Positions 56,656 through 64,000 of a DNA stretch of 64,000 nt are shown piece after piece (position 1 is the first letter of the stretch; every line of letters starts with the position of its first letter). Location: contig NC_133238.1 in the NCBI RefSeq assembly GCF_040436345.1, forward strand, positions 1,959,267 through 2,023,266, written 5' to 3'. The notes beneath the pieces were generated by a model, which was not told where the DNA came from, ran no database searches, and saw nothing but the letters and a program-made list of their open reading frames with translations. The DNA is from Pagrus major (taxonomy: Eukaryota > Chordata > Actinopteri > Spariformes > Sparidae). A program made the position numbers and the translations under genes.

Positions 56656-58260
56656 ATGGCATTAGGAAACAATCAAGCCAACCGCAGGAATGCTGTCCGC
56701 TTCGACCTTCTGGAAGATCTCCAGATGGACCGGCTGCAATTGAGCAGACAGATCTTGCAAAAAGAACTTGGCATTTCCACCAACCAGCTCGACTACGTAT
56801 TTGCATTTCTGGGTAAGAAGATCTTTGAGGTGATATTTACAACAACACGATACTACGAAAGTTGCCTGGAAAAGTTTGAAATCAAGAAAAAGTCAACAAC
56901 AAGCTTCAAGAACATCATCATTTCACCTTTAGCAGAGAGAGACCTGAAAACAGTACATGTAATGATCTTCTCTGAGAGAGTCAGGAACCAGGATGTTTGG
57001 ATATGGATGGCTCGGTACTGTGAGGTGATTCATGCCATGGAAGTTGTTGACATAGATGGAATCAAGACAGGCACCAGACAATTTCAAGTCGTCTCATAAG
57101 GCGACAGGGGGTCCTCCAGCATCTCCCAAGCGCCATCCAGTTGGGCACCTTCAGAGGGTCTGTGTTCTACTCTGGTCAGCCCAAAGAATGTCGTAAATGC
57201 GGCAGCCTAGAACATCTGGCTGCTGCATGTACTATGGACATCTGCAGGAACTGCAAAGCAATCGACCATACAACAGCCCAATGTCCAACCCCTGTAAAAT
57301 GCAACCTCTGTGCCTCAGCCCAACATCACTATAAAGACTGCCCTCAAGCATACTCCAACCGGCTGAAACTGTCCACAGTAAGATCAATTGTTTCTTTAAG
57401 CCAAGACCACATTGCTGAAAACTCTGGCAACAATCAGGCACCCACTCAACACTCAAGCCCAGTGCAGCAGCCATCTAGCACTGCACTCCAACAGCCAAGT
57501 GAAGAACCGGTGTTGGACCTGGAGGAGGAGGTACAAGAGGGAACACGAGTCTTGGACTGGAGTGCTGGGCTATTAGAGAATGACGACGAAGCATTTAACT
57601 CCTCTACCTCCACAATGGGCCTCACTGCCTTGCATCAAGCAGACCACCCTCCCGAACCTGACTCCAGCTCAAGGACAGAGTTGACACCGATGACTCTACA
57701 GGAGGCAGGGAACCGCCTGGACAACCTGCCGGCTAGCATCCCTCCTTACGCAGCTACCTCGAAACAAGAACCAACAGCCGATTCTCTCTTCAAGGAAGTT
57801 GAGGGTTCAACATCCCTGCTGCCAATCATTACCATCCATCTGGGACCGGACTCATCTGCCTCCTCATCAGTGGACGGCCAACGCCCGATGTCAACATCTA
57901 TAGTCAACCTTGCATCAGTGCCAGATCCCAGCTCCTGGACCTCCATGGAACGGGCTGAAGAGGCCCCCCAGTCCTCACTGACCTCTTTGCCCCTTCCCAT
58001 TGCCACCACCTTGGTACCAGACACAGTGGACTCTCCTTCAAGAAAACGGGTAAATGAGTCCCCCCCATCAGGTGAATCCTCCCCCTCGACCTCTTCTGTG
58101 TTACCTCATTCCAACTGGCCCATTTCCTCCCCCACATCAAACCCCTTTCTTGAGCAAGATGTTGTAGTTGCTTTTACATCTACAACACAGATAAGACAAT
58201 GTCAAGAAAGATGGAAAAGATGTGAAACCAAAGAAAAAGAAGATAATTAAGAAAAAGTAG
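56656..58260 (+). pseudogene. LINE 2 ORF1, broken
   Basis: Same protein as LINE 1 ORF1. The frame from the ATG at 56656 runs to 57099, where one G is missing (TTTCAAGTCGTC against TTTCAAGTGCGTC) and the frame shifts. The three CCHC knuckles are in the second open stretch (about 57128-58250). A second shift near 58194 alters the lysine-rich end. It is not expected to give a full protein. Confidence 0.88.
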
Positions 58261-58315
58261 ATGTCACATAGTTGTCACTGAACTAACCCTCTTCACCCCT
58301 CTGAACTGCACTTCT

Positions 58316-60933
58316 ATGGCTCCTCTCTCCATAGCATCCCTCAATACTAGAGAACTAAATGATCCAGTAAAGTGCTCGTCAGCCTTCACTTTTCTACATT
58401 CAGAAGGTAATGACATCTTCCTACTTCATGAATGTAATGTATCCTACAGAGAGAATTACAAGGTCTTTGAGGAGAGATGGAGCCACGGCCCATCAATATG
58501 GTCAGACGACAACAAAAACAGATCCTCAGGGCTTGCAGTATTATTTAGAGGGCATGATTTTATCATTCAGAAGGTACAACGTGTGATAGATGGGAGAATT
58601 CTGTGTGTTGGTGTTTCACTGTTTAACGCTAAGTTAAGAGTAATCAATGTGTATTGCCCTGTTGATCTCCGAGAGCGGTTAACAGTGCTCAAATAATTAC
58701 AACCCCGTTTGTTGTGTAACAGAGAGGTCATTCTGGGTGGCGACTTCAACTGCTTGGTAAACGAAACAGAAAAGTTAACCACCTCCACAGTAAGGCTGGA
58801 CTCCAGTTCTGAAATCCTAAAAAAACATTAAAGATTTTAGACTGATAGATGTTTACCGCTTAAAAAATCCGAGTTTACCTGGGTATACCTGGTCAAACGG
58901 CAGAACCCATTCCGGAATATACTTTCTGCTGACATCAAGGGGGCTGCAGGTTGTAGATGCAGCAGTTATGCCATTTTTTTTCTCTGACCATCATAAAATC
59001 GAATGTTCTCTCATGTTTAAAGAAAACATCAAAAAAGGTAGAGGTTAATGGAAGCTGAATATTTCCCTACTACAAGATGCAAAGGTGGTCAATGATTTTA
59101 AGGTGAAGCTTAACCAGTGGCTCTCTCTTAAGCCCTCCTTCAACTCTGTGGGGGAATGGTGGGAAGAAGTCAAGATTAGGGCAAAAACCTTTTTCATAGA
59201 GGTGGGTAAAAGAACTGCTAAAAGAGATGTCTGAAGCTCCAGAAACATCAGGCAAAGCTGCAGAGATTTTACATAATGACTTATGCTGGGCTAGATGTTG
59301 CGGAGGATATAGCCCAATTGAAGAGAGAGATGTTACGCCTCTCCACAGAGGCCAGTCGGGGGCTACTGATACGTAGCCGAGTCCACCACATGGAAAACAA
59401 TGAAAAATGCTCTAGATACTTTTTTAGGAAATTAGCTAGGCCTAAAAACATTATAGAAGGGTTAAAGGATAAAGAGGGACAAGAAAAACCTGAAATACAT
59501 GAGATACTAAGCTGTGTACACTCCTTCTACTCTGATCTTTACAAAAGTGAAGATTTAGATAAGACAGCTTTAGAAAACCTTCTATCTAAAGTAGATAAAA
59601 ATGTTAATGAATTTAAAGGGAAGCTTGACAGTAAAATATCTCTGAATGAACTCACTAAAGCAGTAGAAAGCATGCAAAATAACAAGGCCCCTGGGGCAGA
59701 TGGGTTGCCAAAAAAATGTTATACTACCTTCTGGGCAGAGTTAAAGGCCCCTCTTTTGGAGATGTACAATGAGAGCCTCCAATTAGGGTCATTACCAAAG
59801 GTACCATTTCCCTTCTATTTAAAAAAGGTGAGAAAAAAGATCTTAAAAACTGGCGCCCCCTTACACTCCTTGGTGTCGATTGTAAGATTCTAGCAAAAGC
59901 AATCTTTCTTCGCCTACAAGAGGTGATAGAGAGGTTGGTTGGGGTCGAGCAGACCTGTGTGGTTCCAGGTCTCTCCATGAGTGATAACCTTGCTTTAATA
60001 AGAGATTCATACTTGTATGCCTTGAGTATCTCAAAGAAGCACTGATGAGGTTTGGGTTCGGCCCACAGTTGAGGGCATTAATTTACTGTACTTTGATTGC
60101 TCTAGTAGAGTAAACATTAATGGCCACTTCAGTGAACCTATTAAGATCCAGTCAGGGTTCTGACAGGGATGCCCGCTATCAGTCAGCCTGTTTGTACTAG
60201 CCATGGAGCCTCTGGCCTGTGGGATAAAACATGACACTGATATTCGGGGCCTTCCTGTCCCTGGTAGTAATGGAAAGGAGGCTAAAATGTCCTTGTATAT
60301 GGATGACTTGACAATCCTTTGTACCAGCAATAATTCAATGGTTAAAGCCCTCCAGTGGAGTGAGCAATTTTCTCAAGCATCTGGGGCCAAACTGAACCGG
60401 GCCAAGAGTGAGATCCTCTACCTTAATTGGCCAGAAAGAAAGCCTGATTTAGGGTTAGTTGAAAAAGAAGAGAGGGTAAAAATTTTGGGAGTGGAAATTG
60501 GGAAGGGAATGGAAATCATAAATTGGGAAACAGGACTACCAGCTATCAAAGGAAAATTGTTTCAGTGGGAGGAGAGGGATCTAACATTCACTGGCAAAAT
60601 ATTGGTGATTAAGGCTGAGGTTCTGGCCTCTTTGACCTTTCTGGCAGCCACTCTGCCAGCTCCCAAGACATTCCTGACCTCTTTGAGACGCATCATGTTT
60701 CAATTCATTTGGAGCTCCCAACAAGAACATGTCAAAAGAGACATCATGTACAAACCTCTGGTTAAAGGAGGGAAAGCTGTACCTGAGTTGGGGGTGAAAT
60801 TTGATGCCCTTTTTTTGACACCAATTTTGAATGCTGTTTTTACAGAGAGCAATACCAGTCTCTGGTTTCATTTTGCCAAGTTTTGGGTAGGCCGCATGAT
60901 GTATAGAGGGAAGAGTAAAATGGTTTCTCTTTG
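58316..60933 (+). pseudogene. LINE 2 ORF2, broken and 3'-truncated
   Basis: The ATG at 58316 aligns with LINE 1 ORF2. The endonuclease start (NTRELND, HEC in place of QEC) is open to a stop at 58694-58696 (CTCAAATAA against CTCAAAGAA). Further faults follow: base losses near 58822 and 59220, a stop within AGGTTAATGG near 59046, a short loss at about 59798, and a deletion of about 67 bp near 60021 that removes the reverse transcriptase LDLEKAFD motif. YMDD is present at 60296-60307. The longest open pieces are 59276-59893 and the frame starting at 60203. Confidence 0.88.
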
Positions 60934-61013
60934 GGAAAGGCCATCCTGTGTCAGACTGTTCCAACTCATACTTACCTGGCAGGGGAGATACCATGATCAA
61001 GAAGGTGGTTCAC
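60934..61013 (+). repeat. U1 unit fragment between LINE 2 and LINE 3
   Basis: Starts at about -34 of a U1 gene and ends at U1 nucleotide 46. The PSE, normally at -62 to -41, is gone, so this copy has no U1 promoter. Confidence 0.93.
60968..61013 (+). pseudogene. RNU1: U1 snRNA, unit 14, first 46 nt, cut by LINE 3
   Basis: Runs from ATACTTACC through GATCAAGAAGGTGGTTCAC and then enters LINE 3. The break is 12 nt beyond that in units 12 and 13. Confidence 0.94.
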
Positions 61014-61100
61014 GCCGCCACGCTTTTCTGGCATCATCCCTGGTTGGTCGCGTTGGCCTTTGTTCTACGTTTTGGAAGCATTTATTGATCCATTTAAGAA

Positions 61101-62663
61101 ATGGCTTCAGCTGGGTCCCGCAGGAATGCAGTTCATTTTTAGCTTCAAGAAGACTTGGAAATGGACTGATTGCAGTTCAGCCGGAATGTCGTCCAGAAAG
61201 AGCTTGGTTTCACTCCTGCACAACTCGACTACGTCTTTGCCCTGCCTGGAAGGAAGACATTTGAGGTGATCTTTTCTTCTTTTGCCTTGTTTGAACAGTG
61301 CCTTGAGCGTTTCCACCAGAAAAAGGACAACAATCCAAGACTTGACAAAGTGCTTCTCATCCCTCTTTCAGAGAGAGAACCCAAAACTGTTACTGTCATG
61401 ATGTTTTCGGAGAAAGTAACAACTGAAGACATTTGCACATGGTTGTCTTTCCATTGCTCTGTTTTGCGAAGCATGGAACTGAGAGATGAAGATGGCATAA
61501 GAACCGGGGCTAGGTGTTTCTATGTGCAGCTGAGGAGAGAGGGGGTTTCTGGGAGACTGCACCACTTGCCTTCCACCATCCAGCTGGGTCCAATTAGGGG
61601 CCATGTTTTCTCTGCCGGACAACCAAAAACCTGCAGGAAATGTGGCTCGTCATCCCACCTGGCAGCTAATTGTAATGCCATCATCTGCAGAAACTGCAAG
61701 AATACTGCTCACAACACCAAAGACTGTAACCAGCCAATGAGGTGCAATCTTTGTGGCTCAACCATCCACACATTCAGAGGGTGCCCTCAGTCATATGCTA
61801 ACCGAGTCAGGCTTAACAATCCTTCATCTGACCATCCTCAGTCTCCACTAACAGAGGAAACAGAGGAACAGCCTGATTCCCAGAAGTTGGACAGAAATGT
61901 GATTGAACTAGGAACTGACAATCAGAACCAGCCAGGTCCTGGTGACCAGCAGCTGCAGGGTCCTGTGGTCCAGGATCAACCTGAAGCTACTGGCGATGAA
62001 GATCAGCAGGGACCCATCCATCCAATGGACCATCCAAAGTCTGGTGGGGAGGAGACTACGCCAATCACTACTAAGTACTGTAAAAACGGGTCCTCTGGCA
62101 CTGTAGGCCATCCAGCTCCACAGGATTATGCAAACAAAAGGCAGGAGACCTTGGGAACTGCCCCCCATAAACGACCAGAACAGCCAACCCCAGAACGCCA
62201 GGAGATGCAACAGTCCCAAAACGTCCTTCCAGGTGTGCAACGAGTGCAGACTTCGATAGAGATTGCTCCTGTTTCATTGGAGGACTGCAGAGACCTCCTA
62301 CACCTTATGTTTGCAGACTTGTCATCTCCTGTGAGCGCAGCCGTGGCTCCTCTGGTGGCCAACCGTTTTGCATGTGGTGAAGGGGAAGTGCCCCCTTCTC
62401 TCTCCCTGCCCCCCGACCCTCCCCTGGAGTGTACACCATCCCAAAAGCGGCCCAAAGAACAATCAGGTGATTCCTCCATTAACAGCCCGGACCAAGAGGT
62501 ATGGCCTGACCCCTTGACCATCTTTTCCCCTTTCCTGGACCCCTAGTGCTTGTCTGCTTTCTCCATCATGACCCAAATGAACAGTGGTGTAGAGGAGAAA
62601 GAGGGCAACCAACACACCCAAAAAAAGAAAAAGAAAAAGGGTAAATCCCTCCCAATGGCTTGA
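61101..62663 (+). pseudogene. LINE 3 ORF1, broken at both ends
   Basis: The ATG at 61101 opens MASAGSRRNAVHF and meets a stop at once, in a region aligned with the LINE 1 ORF1 start. The aligned frame has a TGA at 61167-61169 where LINE 1 has an Arg codon. From 61170 it is open to 62543, with three CX2CX4HX4C knuckles starting near 61632. A TAG at 62544-62546 follows, and the same frame then continues for 38 codons through a lysine run (QKKKKKK) to TGA at 62661-62663. The lysine tail matches the one ending LINE 1 ORF1, so the TAG is probably a later nonsense change. Confidence 0.85.
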
Positions 62664-62706
62664 ACTTTAGCCTAGGCCTCTGACTTTCTCTTCTATCAAA
62701 ACTGAA

Positions 62707-64000
62707 ATGTCATCCCTCAAAATTGTCACCATTAACACTAGAGGCATCAATGACCCCATAAAGTGCCAGTCGGTTTTCAGTTTTTTACACAGAAGGGGGG
62801 GGGACATATTCCTCCTTCAAGAGTGTTGCATTGGATACAAAGACAATTACAAACTGTATGAAGACAGCTGGGAATATGGGCAGTCAGTGTGGTCGGGAGA
62901 CAATAAAAACAGAGCCTCCAGAGTGGCAGTACTCTAACAACCAACTTTTCAATATTCAGAGGGTTGAAAGGGTGATAGATGGCAGAGTGTTATTGGTGGA
63001 TGTAGAGGGAAAAGGAGCTAAATTTAGAATCATAAACGTCTATTGCCCCACTGAAACTCAAGACCGCATAATGATGTTGCAGACATTCAAACCCTAGCTC
63101 ACTATGGGAGGGAAGTTATCATTGGTGGTGATTTTAACTGTATTTTGGATGTAGAAGATAGGAGATCTACTTCTTCAGTGAAACTAGATGCTAGTTCTCA
63201 CCTACTCCTGAAAATCATTAAAGACTGTAAACTTGTGGATGCATACAGAGTGAGAAATCCCTCTACTCCAGAGTATACTTGGACTAATGGTAGAACCTTC
63301 TCCCGAAATTGACTTCTTGTTCACCACACCAGGAGTCATACCGCTTGGCTGTACAACAGAAGCAGTCCCCTTCTCAGACCATCACAAACTCGACTGCTTG
63401 CTAGAAATCCATGGCTCATACAGGCCTGGTCCAGGCACCTGGAAACTTAACACAAGCCTACTAGAAAACCTAGAAGTGGTGAAAAGATATAGGGAAAAAC
63501 TTAACCAATGGTTTACCCTGCACCCTTGTTTAATTCTTTGGGAGATTGGTGGGAGGATATTAAAAGTAAAACAAGAAATTTCTTTATGGCTGAAGGTAAA
63601 AAAGCAGCTGTAAAGAAACAAGCCCTCCAAAAGAGACTGCAAGCTAGGTTGCAACGCTACTATCTCCTTTTACTCTCTGGTTTTTAGGTGTTTCAGGACA
63701 TAGCAAAGCTGAAAAAAGATATGAACAAGCTGCATAACGAAAAGAGTAGAGGGATGCTCACAAGGAGCAGGGTTAAACACCTAGAAGAAAATGAAAAGTG
63801 TACCCAATATTTCTTTAATAAACTGGTCAAGTCTAGGCACTGTATCGAAGGCATGCTAGATAGAGATGGATTAGTGGAGAATGATCCTCAAGATATACTT
63901 GATATTGTCAGGACTTTTTATAGCAACTTCTATGAAGACAAAGCCATATCTGAACAGTCAGTGATTTTTTTTCTATCACACCTAACCTTAAAATTAAATA
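62707..64000 (+). pseudogene. LINE 3 ORF2 (endonuclease region), broken, runs off window
   Basis: The ATG at 62707 gives MSSLKIVTINTRGINDPIKC and LLQEC, the APE-type endonuclease start, open to 62937. The frame then shifts after GTGGCAGTACTC compared with LINE 1. Further pieces carry INVYCP near 63035, a GGDFN match near 63124, TWTNGRTF near 63280 and SDHHKLD near 63376, in different frames. The stretch from about 63700 to the end matches the linker before the reverse transcriptase of LINE 1. Reverse transcriptase motifs would lie beyond the window. Confidence 0.85.

Larger units (their letters stand above)
56554..60933 (+). mobile_element. LINE 2: second copy of the same U1-site LINE, 3' end lost
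   Basis: Begins with the same TATCAACTGACTC after U1 nucleotide 34 and aligns with LINE 1 throughout up to CTCTTTG (60933). The counterpart of the last 891 bp of LINE 1 (54857-55747) is missing. The element then joins U1 upstream sequence at -35 with a shared TG. It is more decayed than LINE 1, but retains the 77 bp that LINE 1 lost from ORF2 (60525-60601). Confidence 0.94.
61014..64000 (+). mobile_element. LINE 3: diverged relative of LINEs 1-2, in a U1 gene (runs off window)
   Basis: Starts GCCGCCACGC directly after U1 nucleotide 46. An 87-bp leader precedes a degraded ORF1 start, then ORF2 at 62707. Protein similarity to LINE 1 is clear (CCHC knuckles, endonuclease motifs), but many residues differ and the leader is unrelated, so this is a separate family or subfamily of the same Tx1-like group. 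Its 3' end is outside the window. Both reading frames carry several faults, so it is older or decayed. Confidence 0.92.

Noticed and set aside
60203-61264. A 353-codon frame from LINE 2 reverse transcriptase through the U1 fragment into the LINE 3 leader
   Set aside because: A chance fusion across two junctions; only its first part is real LINE 2 sequence.

Overview
The window is eukaryotic, almost certainly vertebrate and most likely a ray-finned fish. It carries vertebrate-type spliceosomal snRNA genes with Pol II snRNA promoters (PSE, octamer, 3' box) and non-LTR retrotransposons of the L1/Tx1 type. The species cannot be named from the sequence. I see no host protein-coding gene; the many short open frames in the arrays are by-products of repeated non-coding DNA.

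Region 1 (1-41283) is one head-to-tail array of a 919-bp unit (916-918 bp in a few places) with 45 U2 snRNA genes. Each unit also holds a second gene in its spacer: a U5 snRNA gene on the same (minus) strand, with its own PSE and 3' box. There are 44 whole U5 genes plus a fragment at each end. The array is nearly uniform, but rare shared variants show that blocks of 8, 4 and 3 units were duplicated.

Region 2 (41284-41383) is a gap of exactly 100 N, so the physical link between the two arrays rests on scaffolding.

Region 3 (41384-50462) is a plus-strand array of an exactly 809-bp unit with 11 whole U1 snRNA genes and a twelfth that is interrupted. The U1 RNA looks identical in all whole copies, whereas the spacers are a mosaic of a few alternative bases.

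Region 4 (50463-64000) is the invaded end of the U1 array. Two copies of one LINE (50463-55747 and 56554-60933) sit at exactly the same place inside consecutive U1 genes, after U1 nucleotide 34, in the same direction as U1. A third, clearly diverged LINE (61014 to beyond the window) sits in another U1 fragment after nucleotide 46. All three encode an ORF1 protein with three CCHC knuckles and an ORF2 protein with an APE-type endonuclease; the first two also show reverse transcriptase motifs. LINE 1 keeps a whole ORF1 but a broken ORF2; LINEs 2 and 3 are broken in both. The picture is of LINEs that specialise on the U1 gene, retain the U1 promoter just upstream, and accumulate at the array edge. 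The arrays themselves would supply U1, U2 and U5, three of the five RNAs of the major spliceosome.
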